DNA of 64,000 nt from Acetitomaculum ruminis DSM 5522 (GCF_900112085.1 NZ_FOJY01000010.1:60220-124219); one strand, 5' to 3'; counted from the stretch's first letter, positions 10,000-19,516 are shown. The notes: generated from the letters alone by a model not told the origin. Numbers and translations: made by a program.

Positions 10000-10836
10000 C
10001 TATTCCTCTTCTTCCAGGGTATTTTCCATAAGTCCCATATTTAAAGAATCAAAAGAAAAAGGTTTCATTTCCAAATTTGGTTTTAAGTTGTCATTTTCAT
10101 CAAAATGTGCCAAAGATTTAGACAATTCCTTTAACAAATCAGGCTGGGATATGGGTTTAATCAAATATCCTACAGGGTGATAATTCATACATTTTAAAAC
10201 AGTATTTTTATCCTGCTTTCCTGTCAAAAAATAAACCGGAAGACTTTTTAAATTTTCATTACGCCTGATTTCGGCTACCACATCGATTCCGGAAAGGGCC
10301 CCCCCCATATTAATATCCACAACTATTGCATCAGGATAGATTTTTGAAACAAAATCAATTGCATTTCTGCCGTTGTTAACAGCATAAACCTTATAATAGT
10401 CCTTTAAAAACTCTTTAATGCTAACTAAAAAATTAACATCATCATCTGCTATAAGTACGCTGAATCTTTTAGATTCTTTATCAATTATATGACAAATCCT
10501 ATCTGTTGATATTGGTCTGTAGTAAATCTTAACAGTCCTTTCCAAATCTTCATATCCAGAGGAAAAGTCCTCCCATTCCTGGTCAGAGGCAATAACAACA
10601 ACACAAGCCTCCGATAATTCCTCTGAACATATATAGTCAAAAAAAATTTTACTGAATTGTCTGACATTTGGTTCAAGGTATAATAATACAGCGTCAGGCT
10701 TAAATGAATTTTTAATCTTATCAAAAACTGTGATTCCCAATTGCACCATCATAACATCATATGATTTTGAAAGTGCCTTCTGGATGTTTTGAGTAACCAG
10801 ATAGGACGAACCGATAAATAATACTTTTTTTTTCAT
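10000..10836 (-). CDS. tandem-receiver response regulator without output domain
   Basis: The 278-residue protein has a degenerate N-terminal receiver-like half (about 1-115; MKKKVLFIGSSYLV) lacking the acidic pocket, and a complete receiver domain at about 127-245: IADDDVNFL, phosphoacceptor aspartate in IVVDINM, threonine in YFLTGKQ and lysine in LIKPISQ. No DNA-binding or enzymatic output domain follows; the last 35 residues are acidic and low in complexity. Such stand-alone receivers act in phosphorelays or by protein contact. It is divergent from a receiver-HPt protein 146 bp away, so the two may be partners. A run of eight G (coding strand; 10299-10306) lies just after the phosphoacceptor codon and could slip. 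Confidence 0.75.
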   Translation of the reverse strand: MKKKVLFIGSSYLVTQNIQKALSKSYDVMMVQLGITVFDKIKNSFKPDAVLLYLEPNVRQFSKIFFDYICSEELSEACVVVIASDQEWEDFSSGYEDLERTVKIYYRPISTDRICHIIDKESKRFSVLIADDDVNFLVSIKEFLKDYYKVYAVNNGRNAIDFVSKIYPDAIVVDINMGGALSGIDVVAEIRRNENLKSLPVYFLTGKQDKNTVLKCMNYHPVGYLIKPISQPDLLKELSKSLAHFDENDNLKPNLEMKPFSFDSLNMGLMENTLEEEE

Positions 10837-10982
10837 AAAAAATCACTCCAACTTGTAAGTAATATTTAAAATATGATAACATAAATTGTAGGATAAAAAA
10901 ATATACAAAAGATTAAATAATCCGAAATAATAGATAACCTGACATGATTGTCACAAAATTGACGGGAAAGGAAGTGAGATAA

Positions 10983-12017
10983 TTGGAAAGCATAAATCGT
11001 TCAAAAATACTGGTAGTAGATGACAGCAAAGTAAACCTTATAGTTTTAAGGGGACTTTTGCAATCCTACAGTGCTGATATACTTACAGCCCTTTCAGGAA
11101 AAGAAGCAAGACAACTTCTCCTAAAGGAAGTAGTTGACCTTATTTTTCTGGATAAATTAATGCCTGAAGAAAGTGGAATTGAATGTTATAAAAAAATAAA
11201 AGAACTTCCAAATGACAACTCTAAAACACCTGTATATCTTACCTCAGCCACAGAAGAAGATGACATAAAAGAACTGGGATTTGAAGGATTTTTAAAAAAA
11301 CCGGTGGAGCCGGAGGCACTTTCTGCCATATTGGAAAAATACGGGATAAAAAAGGCGGTAGACAAGATATTTAATGATAAAAAAGCGGATTTGCCTAAGA
11401 TAGAAGGAATAAATACTGGGAAAGGTCTTGATAATGCCGGAATGAACGGAAAAATATACATAAAAATTTTAGAAACCTTTGGAGAAAGTTCAAAACAGGC
11501 AATCAGGGATTTAAGATATTATATAAAAACAGATGACATGGAAAATTATATTATTAAAGTACATGCCTTAAAAAGTTCCGCCTGGAATATAGGAGCCATG
11601 GAGCTTGGCAACGAATTTGAGCGTCATGAAACAGCAGGTTCTAATGAGGATTATCACTATATAAAAGTTAATTATGAGCATCTTGAGCACATGCTTATGG
11701 AAGTGTCAAAAGAGATAAATAAATATTTTGAGAATAGGAAAGAGGCTCAAAAAGATACAAAAAAGGAAATAAAAAAAATAAAAGAAGTAAAAGAAGGGTT
11801 TGTGGAAAATCAGGTGAAAGACTGCCTGCAATATATAGAGGACTTTGAAGATGAGGCGGCAGCAAAGGTTATGGTAAATTTATTACAATATAACCTTGAT
11901 ATATCTACCAAGGAAAAATGTCGTCAGGCTTTAGGCTTTATAAAGCAGTTTGACTATGACGCGGCAGCAGCTATTTTAACCGGACTATATAAGACAGGGG
12001 AGAATGTCTTATTGTAA
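10983..12017 (+). CDS. receiver-HPt phosphorelay protein
   Basis: The 344-residue soluble protein begins with a receiver domain (about 5-120): LVVDDSKVNL, phosphoacceptor in LIFLDKLMPEESG, YLTSATEED and FLKKPVEP. A histidine phosphotransfer domain follows (about 145-235) with the motif VHALKSSAWNIGA, whose His would carry phosphate. A lysine/glutamate-rich linker and an alpha-helical tail of unknown role (about 280-344) complete it. The start is TTG at 10983, supported by GGAAAGGAAG 6-15 nt upstream. It is divergent from the tandem-receiver gene, and no hybrid kinase lies next to it. Confidence 0.8.
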   Translation: MESINRSKILVVDDSKVNLIVLRGLLQSYSADILTALSGKEARQLLLKEVVDLIFLDKLMPEESGIECYKKIKELPNDNSKTPVYLTSATEEDDIKELGFEGFLKKPVEPEALSAILEKYGIKKAVDKIFNDKKADLPKIEGINTGKGLDNAGMNGKIYIKILETFGESSKQAIRDLRYYIKTDDMENYIIKVHALKSSAWNIGAMELGNEFERHETAGSNEDYHYIKVNYEHLEHMLMEVSKEINKYFENRKEAQKDTKKEIKKIKEVKEGFVENQVKDCLQYIEDFEDEAAAKVMVNLLQYNLDISTKEKCRQALGFIKQFDYDAAAAILTGLYKTGENVLL

Positions 12018-12048
12018 TAAATTCTTTTACCTGGGAAAGGAGACATTA

Positions 12049-12900
12049 ATGAGGGAAAAATTTTCACTGGTACTGGAAGGCGGGGGGATGAGAGGCATCT
12101 ACACGGCAGGTGTTTTAGACTGTCTGATGCTTCATAAAATAGTTGCAGATACCCTGGTGGGCGTTTCTGCAGGGGCTGTAAACGGAGTTAATTATCTGTC
12201 AAAACAGATTGGAAGACAAAAGGACATTATATTAAAATACACCAATGATCCAAGATATATGAGTTTCACATCTTTTTTAACAACAGGAGATTTATTTCCA
12301 AAGGATTTTTGTTATGATGAATTGCCGCATACAATAGAACCCTTTGATTATGAAACCTTTAAAAATTCCCCTACAAAAATGTTCGCAGTGGTGACAAACC
12401 TAGAAAGCGGAAAGCCGGAATATCTAAGGGTAAAGGATTTAGATAAGGATATAGATGTAATAAGGGCTTCGGCATCTTTGCCCATGGTTTCAAATAATGT
12501 AAAAATCGGAGATAATGAATATTTAGACGGTGGCATAGCAGACAGTATTCCTGTAATGAGAGCTGTAAAATGGGGCTATGAAAAGAATATAGTGGTTCTT
12601 ACAAGACCAAGAGATTACAAAAAAAGCCCTTCAAAAATGCAAAATATTATAAAACTAAAATACAGAAAATATCCGGAATTTGTTAAAACTTCTGCCTTAA
12701 GATACAAAAGATACAACAAAACTTTAGAAAAAATAGAAAGCCTTGAAAGAAAAGGAATGGCCTTTGTTGTAGCACCTTCAAAACATTTTGATGTATCAAG
12801 GACAGAAAAAGATGTGGGAAAACTGGCGGATTTGTATGAGCTTGGCTATAAGGATGCCATGTCAAAAATATCAAAAATCCGGGAATATATAGCAGAGTAA
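12049..12900 (+). CDS. patatin-like phospholipase
   Basis: The 283-residue protein is a patatin-family serine hydrolase, presumed to cleave acyl esters of lipids. It shows the oxyanion loop EGGGMRG (10-16), the nucleophile elbow GVSAG with Ser40 and the catalytic aspartate in LDGG (Asp160). Length and motif order fit the short bacterial YjjU-like group. ATG at 12049 is used because GGAAAGGAGA lies just upstream; an in-frame ATG at 12004 overlaps the end of the preceding gene and lacks a ribosome-binding site. It is close behind the receiver-HPt gene and may be cotranscribed. No signal peptide is visible. Confidence 0.88.
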   Translation: MREKFSLVLEGGGMRGIYTAGVLDCLMLHKIVADTLVGVSAGAVNGVNYLSKQIGRQKDIILKYTNDPRYMSFTSFLTTGDLFPKDFCYDELPHTIEPFDYETFKNSPTKMFAVVTNLESGKPEYLRVKDLDKDIDVIRASASLPMVSNNVKIGDNEYLDGGIADSIPVMRAVKWGYEKNIVVLTRPRDYKKSPSKMQNIIKLKYRKYPEFVKTSALRYKRYNKTLEKIESLERKGMAFVVAPSKHFDVSRTEKDVGKLADLYELGYKDAMSKISKIREYIAE

Positions 12901-13037
12901 AGATAATTTATACTTTTGTAATAATCCCATAGAAGTACTTTATGAGTAAGATACAAAAGAAAAAAAGCTTATTAATGTAAAATATACAAAAATTAAGTTA
13001 ATATAAACATTTTCTATTGTATTTACTGAAATTGTGT

Positions 13038-13043
13038 TATAAT
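13038..13043 (+). promoter_or_regulatory. candidate -10 box of the small membrane protein gene
   Basis: A perfect TATAAT stands 61 nt upstream of the start codon at 13105. The -35 region is poor (TTGTAT at 13017 with only 15 nt spacing), so the assignment is tentative. Confidence 0.45.
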
Positions 13044-13104
13044 AGTCACAGATTAGATTTAATTATCACAAAGAACGAGTTTTTTTAGAAAAGGGTGGAC
13101 GAGA

Positions 13105-13362
13105 ATGAAACAGGTTACAAAATTTATTAAGAAAAATTTAAAAGCTCTTTTGGCATTAGTATGTATGTTTACAACAGCATTAGTGTTTGGAATCAATACT
13201 TACGCAGCAGGAAGTGGTGAGTTTACAGATGAAAACTTCTTAACCATATTCCTTTCTGTAGTAATATTCATTGCAGTACTTGTAGCAGTTGTGGCAGTTA
13301 TAGCAATGTTAGTGGCAGTTACAGGCGGTGTAGCTCAAAAGAATATTGAAGAAGATGATTAG
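13105..13362 (+). CDS. small membrane protein with signal-like N-terminus
   Basis: The 85-residue protein is not recognised. It has a basic N-terminus, a hydrophobic segment (about 13-30) ending in NTYAAG that looks like a signal peptidase site, a short acidic patch and a second strongly hydrophobic helix (about 47-72), ending in an acidic tail. The mature form would be a single-pass peptide of about 50 residues. AAGGGTGG precedes the ATG, a TATAAT stands upstream and a strong terminator follows, so it looks like a genuine single-gene unit. Confidence 0.75.
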   Translation: MKQVTKFIKKNLKALLALVCMFTTALVFGINTYAAGSGEFTDENFLTIFLSVVIFIAVLVAVVAVIAMLVAVTGGVAQKNIEEDD

Positions 13363-13397
13363 TTGATAGTTTGTATTTTTTTTGACGGGTTACCTAG

Positions 13398-13427
13398 AAA
13401 AAAGGGATTGTTTTCAATCCCTTTTTT
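13398..13427. terminator. bidirectional intrinsic terminator
   Basis: AAAAAAGGGATTG (13398-13410) and CAATCCCTTTTTT (13415-13427) form a 13-bp stem with a TTTT loop; both strands end in a T run. It serves the small membrane protein and the convergent RNase H gene. Confidence 0.9.
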
Positions 13428-13443
13428 CGTGTCTTATAATAAG

Positions 13444-14085
13444 TCAAATTCCAAGAGCAGACTTTGCAAGCTTATCTGCCAGGTCATTATACCTGTCATT
13501 AGAGTGTCCCTTAACCTTAACAAAGCGGATATCAAGTTTATCCTTAACCTTATCGTAAAAAGCCTTATACCTAATGGTTCCTTCCTTTTTAGTCTGCCAC
13601 TGGCCTGTGCACCACTTGGCGATTCCTTCATAATCATGGAAAATCTCAAGAAATTTACAGCCCTTTTTAAGGGCATAGTCCATAGCCGCCATGGAACCAT
13701 GGATTTCTCCTGCCACATTTCTCATTAAAACAAGAGAAGGGTCATTAAATTTTGCATTTAAATGAATTTCTTTTTTATCATGAAAAATAACAGCACCGTA
13801 GGAAAATTCCTTTGTGTCATCCCTGTAGCTTCCATCCACATAGGCAATTGCCAACTGCTCATTACATTTTTCCAGTGGAGAACTATTTTCTAAAGTATCT
13901 TTATTTTCTGATTTCAAAGTATTATCTGATAAAGCATCTCCCATAAATTTTAAAGCATCTTCATAGGTTAAAAAACCTTTAAAAGAGGCCTGACTAAAAC
14001 CTTTTATCTGTTTTTGACACTGGTCCCAGCTTTCATAAATCCCCGGTTTTCTGCCCTTTTTTACAGCATAGTATTTTTTTGCCAT
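13444..14085 (-). CDS. rnhA: viroplasmin-RNase H fusion (ribonuclease HI)
   Basis: The 213-residue protein joins a viroplasmin-like RNA:DNA-hybrid-binding domain (1-50; MAKKYYAVKKGRKPGIYESW, FKGFLTYEDAL) to an RNase HI domain (about 78-213). The catalytic acids are visible: Asp84 in AYVDGSY, Glu127 in AGEIHG, Asp151 in FHDYEG and Asp201 in YNDLAD. It degrades the RNA of RNA:DNA hybrids such as primers and R-loops. This architecture is common in Firmicutes and eukaryotic RNase H1. It converges on the small membrane protein gene across a shared terminator. Confidence 0.9.
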   Translation of the reverse strand: MAKKYYAVKKGRKPGIYESWDQCQKQIKGFSQASFKGFLTYEDALKFMGDALSDNTLKSENKDTLENSSPLEKCNEQLAIAYVDGSYRDDTKEFSYGAVIFHDKKEIHLNAKFNDPSLVLMRNVAGEIHGSMAAMDYALKKGCKFLEIFHDYEGIAKWCTGQWQTKKEGTIRYKAFYDKVKDKLDIRFVKVKGHSNDRYNDLADKLAKSALGI

Positions 14086-14254
14086 ATATCTGCCTTTCCT
14101 TAAAAAAAATATAATTTTCTATTCCTTTCATTATGTCAGAATATTGTATTCTTTACAAACATTTTGAAGTAGTTTATAGTTTAAATTGTGGGTTTGTCCA
14201 ACAGGCAAAACTCCATTTAAGAATATTAATATTTTAGATGGGAAGTAAGTAAAA

Positions 14255-15676
14255 ATGCTAAATGAAAATGTTAATAAGGTTTCAAAAACTAATGTTTCCA
14301 CAAAACAAAAAAAAGGTATCATTATTACCGGAACAATTTTTATTTTATTATTAATCATCTATTTTGCCGGCGCTTTGTTTTTTAAAAATCATTTTTTGCC
14401 GGGGATAAAGATTAATGGAAAAAATGTAATGGGTAAAAGTGCCCCTCAGGTAAAAGAAATCATTACAGATGAGGTAAATAATTATGTTTTAACCCTTAAA
14501 GAAAGAAAAGAATTGTCAGAAGAAATTAAAGGAAAAGACATAAACTTAAGTGTATCCTTTGATAATACTCTTGATAATCTTATTAAATCTCAAAATTCTT
14601 TTTCCTGGATAATTAGTATTTTTAAGAAAAACGAAAATGAAGTACCCCTTCAGATAAGCTACGATGAAGGTGCCTTGTCAAAAGTGATTGATAGTCTTGA
14701 AGCTTTTGATCCCCAAAAAGTATCTGCTCCTGTAGATGCTCATATTTCTGAATATTCAAGTAAAGACGGATATGAAATTGTCAAAGAGGATATAGGAAAT
14801 GAATTAGTAAGAGAAAGCTTTGATGAAGCCGTAAAAGATGCATTGTTAAATCTTGAAACCAATATTGACCTTGATAAAAAAGGCCTTTATAAAGCACCAA
14901 ATTATACAAAAGATTCAGACAAAACAAAAGAAGCAGCAGCTACCATGAATAAATATGTGTCTTCACAAATAAGCTACAGCTTTGGAAGCGCAAAAGAAGT
15001 AGTCGATTGCTCATTAATCAGCCAGTGGATTTATGCTGATGAAAATCTTGATGTACAGATAAATTCCGATGCCGTTAAAGAATATGTAAAGGGACTTAGT
15101 AACAATTATGATACAATCTTTACCACAAGAACCTTTACCTCAAGAGACGGTGAAACCAAAACCTTATCCCAGGGAGATTATGGCTGGTGGATGAATGTTC
15201 CTGCAGAAACAGAAGGTCTTATTAAAGATATAAAAACCGGAGAAACAAAGGAAAGAACCCCGGAGTATTATCAGACAGCAGATAATTACAGCGATAAAGA
15301 CTGGGGAGATTCTTATGTGGAAATAAATCTTACAAAACAGCATTTATGGATATATTCTAAGGGACAGGAAGTTTTAAGCTGCGATATAGTATCAGGAAAA
15401 CCGGGAAATGGTCATGCCACTCCCCCGGGAATATATGCAGTGACTTATACGGAAAGAGATGCCAGATTAGTAGGACAAAACTATGATACAAAAGTTGCCT
15501 ATTGGATGCCTTTTAACGAGGATATAGGACTTCACGATGCAACCTGGCAAACTTCCTTTGGGGGAAACAGATATTTAACCCATGGTTCCCATGGCTGCAT
15601 AAATATGTCCTTATCAGATGCAAAAAAAGCATTTCAGTATGTCACAAAAGGTTATGCTGTGATATTATATAAGTGA
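14255..15676 (+). CDS. L,D-transpeptidase (YkuD family) with peptidoglycan-binding region
   Basis: The 473-residue protein is anchored by one N-terminal membrane helix (about 24-46), followed by two putative peptidoglycan-binding (PG_binding_4-like) segments (about 75-340) and a C-terminal YkuD domain (about 350-473). The catalytic motif THGSHGCINMS holds nucleophile Cys448 and the histidine. Such enzymes make 3-3 cross-links in peptidoglycan outside the membrane. GGGAAG upstream supports ATG at 14255. The gene ends before a strong terminator and seems monocistronic. Confidence 0.92.
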   Translation: MLNENVNKVSKTNVSTKQKKGIIITGTIFILLLIIYFAGALFFKNHFLPGIKINGKNVMGKSAPQVKEIITDEVNNYVLTLKERKELSEEIKGKDINLSVSFDNTLDNLIKSQNSFSWIISIFKKNENEVPLQISYDEGALSKVIDSLEAFDPQKVSAPVDAHISEYSSKDGYEIVKEDIGNELVRESFDEAVKDALLNLETNIDLDKKGLYKAPNYTKDSDKTKEAAATMNKYVSSQISYSFGSAKEVVDCSLISQWIYADENLDVQINSDAVKEYVKGLSNNYDTIFTTRTFTSRDGETKTLSQGDYGWWMNVPAETEGLIKDIKTGETKERTPEYYQTADNYSDKDWGDSYVEINLTKQHLWIYSKGQEVLSCDIVSGKPGNGHATPPGIYAVTYTERDARLVGQNYDTKVAYWMPFNEDIGLHDATWQTSFGGNRYLTHGSHGCINMSLSDAKKAFQYVTKGYAVILYK

Positions 15677-15733
15677 TTTCTAAAGAATATTATAAAAATC
15701 TAAAAATTATTGAAAAAATATAAAGTAAAGTCA

Positions 15734-15883
15734 AAAAACTTAAGTTAATTGGTACCAAACGAAAAATTATGAAAGAAAACGAAAAATAGCATTTAAAAAA
15801 AACCTGATAAACGCAAATATTAACAAATTTTTCTTTTGAAAAATGTTAATATTTGTGTTTTTTTTACTATAAAAACTTAAGTT
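15734..15883. repeat. pair of 13-bp direct repeats with a palindromic core upstream of pyc
   Basis: AAAAACTTAAGTT occurs exactly at 15734-15746 and 15871-15883; AACTTAAGTT inside it is a 10-bp palindrome. The two copies flank the terminator, and a GGTACC palindrome lies next to the first copy. They could be operators for pyruvate carboxylase; this is inference. Confidence 0.4.
15811..15866 (+). terminator. intrinsic terminator between L,D-transpeptidase and pyc
   Basis: ACGCAAATATTAACA pairs with TGTTAATATTTGTGT (one G-U), extended inward by AAATTTTTC and GAAAAA around a TTTT loop, then a run of T. It may be the end of the transpeptidase mRNA or, if the promoter lies upstream of it, an attenuator for pyc. 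Confidence 0.85.
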
Positions 15884-15966
15884 GTATGAGTTTTTTTATT
15901 GCAAAATAAAAAAAAGTGCACTATACTTTAGTAATGAAAAGTATCAGAGAACGAAAGGAGCTAGAA

Positions 15967-18900
15967 ATGAGCCAGGAAGTTAAGAAGTTTAAGAGGGTAT
16001 TGGTCGCCAATCGAGGTGAGATAGCCATCCGTGTATACAGAGCATGTGCGGAATTAGGCATCACCAGCATTGGTATTTACTCTAAAGAGGACAGATACTC
16101 TATGTTCAGAAGTAAAGCCGATGAGGCTTATCAGTTGGATCCGCAAAAAGGACCTCTTGATGCATATCTGGATATCGAAAACATTATTAAAATTGCAAAA
16201 ATGAGACAGGTTGATGCTATTCATCCAGGATATGGTTTCTTATCAGAAAACCCTGCATTAGTGCGTGCGTGTGAGGAAAATGGAATAACCTTTATCGGAC
16301 CGGATAAAGAAATAATGTATGCTTTAGGAGATAAGATTTCGTCAAAGAAAATGGCAGAAAAAGCCAATGTTCCGATTATACCGGGCGTAGAACATGCTAT
16401 TAAGGATATTGACGAAGCAATCAGAGTAGCTGATATGATTGGATACCCTGTAATGCTTAAAGCTTCCAACGGTGGTGGTGGACGCGGAATGCGTATCATT
16501 AACAATAAAGAAGAAATGCCTAAGGAATTTCAGGAGGCAAGAGAAGAATCAAAGAAAGCCTTCGGAGATGACCTTATTTTTATAGAGAAATACTTAAAAG
16601 GACCAAAACATATAGAAGTACAGGTTTTGGGAGATAAACATGGAAATGTCGTACATCTTTTCGACAGAGACTGTTCAGTTCAAAGAAGACATCAAAAAGT
16701 TATAGAGTTTGCTCCGGCCTTTACAATTCCGGAAAAAACTAGAAAAGAGATATTTGACGCATCTGTAAGACTTTGTAAAGAAGTGGGTTACAACAGTGTA
16801 GGTACCTGCGAATTCTTAATAGATTCAGATAATAATCCGTACTTTATCGAAATGAATACCAGAATTCAGGTTGAGCATACAGTATCAGAAATGATTACAG
16901 GAATTGACCTGGTTCAGGCTCAGATATTGGTAGCTGAAGGATACACCCTTGATTCCGATGAAATCAACATCAAATCCCAGGATGATATTCATTGCAACGG
17001 CTATTCATTACAGGCTCGTGTTACTACTGAAGATCCTGCTAACAATTTCCTTCCTGATACAGGTACTATCAACCAGTATCGTTCAGGTGCCGGAAACGGA
17101 ATCAGACTTGATGGTGGTACTGCATTTACCGGAGCAGAGATTTTGCCATACTATGACAGCCTTCTTGTAAAGGTTATTGCTTTTGACAGAACTTTTGAAG
17201 GTACAATAGCAAAATGTACAAGAGCCTTAAGAGAAATGCGTGTTCGTGGCGTAAAGACAAACATGGCATTTATTATGAAATTAATTAATAATCCTGTGTT
17301 TAAGTCCGGAAAATGTCATACAACATTCATCGAAGAAACTCCGTCATTATTTGATTTCACCGGTGATAATGACCGTGCAGGACAGCTTATGAACTTCATT
17401 GGTAATAAAATTGTCAATGAGAATCCTACACCAAAGGCCTTCTACGAAGACAGAAAATTACCAAAATATGATCCGGAAAGAAAGATTTATGGTGCAAGAG
17501 ACGAGTTCCTTAAATTAGGAGCTGAAGGATTTTGTCAGAAAATTCTTAAAGAAGATAAATTATATGTAACAGATACATCAATGCGTGATGCACATCAGTC
17601 ACTTATTGCAACTCGTATGAGAACTAAAGACCTTGCAGGATGTGCCATCGCTACAAACCAGTTTTTGGAAAACGGATTCTCAGAGGAAGCATGGGGCGGT
17701 GCTACTTTTGATACTGCCTACAGATTCTTAAAAGAGTCACCATGGCAAAGACTTGAACTTTTAAGAAAGAGAATGCCTAATACCCTTATCCAGATGTTAC
17801 TTCGTGCATCAAATGCCGTTGGTTACTCAAACTATCCGGATAATGTAGTTAAAGAATTTATTAGATTATCAGGAAAGAACGGTGTGGATGTATTCCGTAT
17901 TTTCGATAGTTTAAACTGGATTGAAAACATGAAAATGCCTATTGAAGAGGCATTAAAGACAGGAAAAATCGTTGAAGGTTCAATTTGCTATACCGGAGAC
18001 ATTACAAGCCCTGACGAAGTAAAATATACAACAGAATATTACATCAAAAAGGCAAAAGAACTTGAAGCTTTGGGATGTCATATCTTTGCAATTAAGGATA
18101 TGGCAGGACTTCTTAAACCATATGCTGCAAAAGAGCTTATTACAGAACTTAAGAAAGAGCTTCATATTCCTATCCATCTTCATACTCATGACTCCACAGG
18201 AAACGGCGTAAGTACAGTACTTATGGCAGCTGAGGCAGGAGTGGATATCGTGGATTTGGCAGTAGAATCAATGTCCTCATTGACAAGCCAGCCATCAATG
18301 AACGCAGTAGTTGAAGCCTTAAAGGGAACAAAACGCGACACCGGACTTAATATGGATGATATTACAGAGTTAAGCCAGTATTATGAAAGACAGCGTAGAG
18401 TTTACAAAGGCTTTGAAAGTAATATGGTTTCACCGGCAGCAGAAATTTATAAATATGAAATTCCTGGTGGACAGTATTCAAACCTTTTAGCTCAGGTTAA
18501 AGAAATCGGTTCTGCTGATGACTTCAATGGAATCAAAGAATTATACAGACAGGCAAACAATCTTCTTGGAAATATCGTAAAGGTTACACCTTCTTCAAAG
18601 GCAGTTGGTGACTTTGCAATCTTCATGTTCAAAAACGGACTTACACAAGACAATATCTTAGAAGTTGGAAAAGATTTATCCTATCCTGCATCTGTAGTTG
18701 AGTACTTTATGGGACTTATGGGACAGCCTGAAGGTGGATTCCCTAAGGAACTTCAAAAGATCGTTCTTAAAGGACAGGAGCCACTTACCGAAAGACCTGG
18801 TAAACTTCTTGAGCCTGTTGACCTTAAGGCCATTGAAAAAATGCTTTATGAAAAATATGATCTTACAGGCTGTGACCAGAATCATGTTGATGAAAAGGTT

Positions 18901-19452
18901 ATCAGTTATGCAATGTATCCGAAGGTATATGAGGAATACTTAGACCATGTAGAGCATTACAACGATGTACAAAGACTTGAAAGTCATGTTTACTTCTTCG
19001 GACTTCGTGAAGGTGAAGAAACAACTCTTAAAGTATTTGACGGAAAAGATATTATCATTAAATATCTTGGAAGAGGAAAAGCTGATAAAGAAGGCTATGT
19101 AACCCTTAGATTTGATGTTGACGGAATGGTTAGAGCTATCAAGATACTTGATAAGAACCTTGAAGTTAAGTCAGATAGAAAACTTAAAGCAGATAAAAAC
19201 AATCCTGCACATCTTGGTTCCACAATTCCTGGTACAGTGGGAGCTGTTAAGGTTAAAGAAGGCGATAAGGTTACAGTTAATATGCCACTTCTTACAGTAG
19301 AAGCTATGAAACTTGAAACAACTGTTGTTTCCCGTGTAAACGGTACTGTTGACAAGATTTATGTTGCCCAGGGCGATAAAGTAAGTCAGGACGATTTACT
19401 TATTTCCTTTATCATCGATGAAGATGAAGAAGAGGCAAAAGAAGAAAACTAA
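15967..19452 (+). CDS. pyc: pyruvate carboxylase
   Basis: Biotin-dependent enzyme that carboxylates pyruvate to oxaloacetate with ATP and bicarbonate, refilling the TCA pool. The 1161-residue chain has all domains in order: biotin carboxylase (about 8-450; VLVANRGEIAIRV, GGGGRGMR), carboxyltransferase TIM barrel (about 540-810; TDTSMRDAHQS), allosteric/PYC domain and biotinyl domain with VEAMKLE, Lys1115 being the biotin site. ATG at 15967 is preferred because AAGGAG lies 6 nt upstream; an in-frame GTG at 15916 would overlap this site. The gene stands alone between terminators. No birA is nearby. Confidence 0.96.
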   Translation: MSQEVKKFKRVLVANRGEIAIRVYRACAELGITSIGIYSKEDRYSMFRSKADEAYQLDPQKGPLDAYLDIENIIKIAKMRQVDAIHPGYGFLSENPALVRACEENGITFIGPDKEIMYALGDKISSKKMAEKANVPIIPGVEHAIKDIDEAIRVADMIGYPVMLKASNGGGGRGMRIINNKEEMPKEFQEAREESKKAFGDDLIFIEKYLKGPKHIEVQVLGDKHGNVVHLFDRDCSVQRRHQKVIEFAPAFTIPEKTRKEIFDASVRLCKEVGYNSVGTCEFLIDSDNNPYFIEMNTRIQVEHTVSEMITGIDLVQAQILVAEGYTLDSDEINIKSQDDIHCNGYSLQARVTTEDPANNFLPDTGTINQYRSGAGNGIRLDGGTAFTGAEILPYYDSLLVKVIAFDRTFEGTIAKCTRALREMRVRGVKTNMAFIMKLINNPVFKSGKCHTTFIEETPSLFDFTGDNDRAGQLMNFIGNKIVNENPTPKAFYEDRKLPKYDPERKIYGARDEFLKLGAEGFCQKILKEDKLYVTDTSMRDAHQSLIATRMRTKDLAGCAIATNQFLENGFSEEAWGGATFDTAYRFLKESPWQRLELLRKRMPNTLIQMLLRASNAVGYSNYPDNVVKEFIRLSGKNGVDVFRIFDSLNWIENMKMPIEEALKTGKIVEGSICYTGDITSPDEVKYTTEYYIKKAKELEALGCHIFAIKDMAGLLKPYAAKELITELKKELHIPIHLHTHDSTGNGVSTVLMAAEAGVDIVDLAVESMSSLTSQPSMNAVVEALKGTKRDTGLNMDDITELSQYYERQRRVYKGFESNMVSPAAEIYKYEIPGGQYSNLLAQVKEIGSADDFNGIKELYRQANNLLGNIVKVTPSSKAVGDFAIFMFKNGLTQDNILEVGKDLSYPASVVEYFMGLMGQPEGGFPKELQKIVLKGQEPLTERPGKLLEPVDLKAIEKMLYEKYDLTGCDQNHVDEKVISYAMYPKVYEEYLDHVEHYNDVQRLESHVYFFGLREGEETTLKVFDGKDIIIKYLGRGKADKEGYVTLRFDVDGMVRAIKILDKNLEVKSDRKLKADKNNPAHLGSTIPGTVGAVKVKEGDKVTVNMPLLTVEAMKLETTVVSRVNGTVDKIYVAQGDKVSQDDLLISFIIDEDEEEAKEEN

Positions 19453-19482
19453 AAAGTAGTTTCCATATAGGATTTTATTTAT

Positions 19483-19516
19483 AGTCCCCCGCAAAATTTT
19501 GTGGGGGACTTTTTGA
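19483..19516 (+). terminator. intrinsic terminator of pyc
   Basis: AGTCCCCC and GGGGGACT flank an inner CAAAATTTTG arm, followed by TTTTT. Confidence 0.9.

Noticed and set aside
12004..12048. Upstream start of the patatin gene
   Set aside because: It overlaps the previous gene and lacks a ribosome-binding site, whereas ATG 12049 has GGAAAGGAGA.
13444..14085. Viral or plant-virus origin because of the viroplasmin domain
   Set aside because: This domain next to RNase HI is common in bacterial RNase H and is not a sign of viral DNA.
15916..15966. Upstream start of pyruvate carboxylase at 15916
   Set aside because: The proper AAGGAG lies between it and ATG 15967, within the proposed extension.
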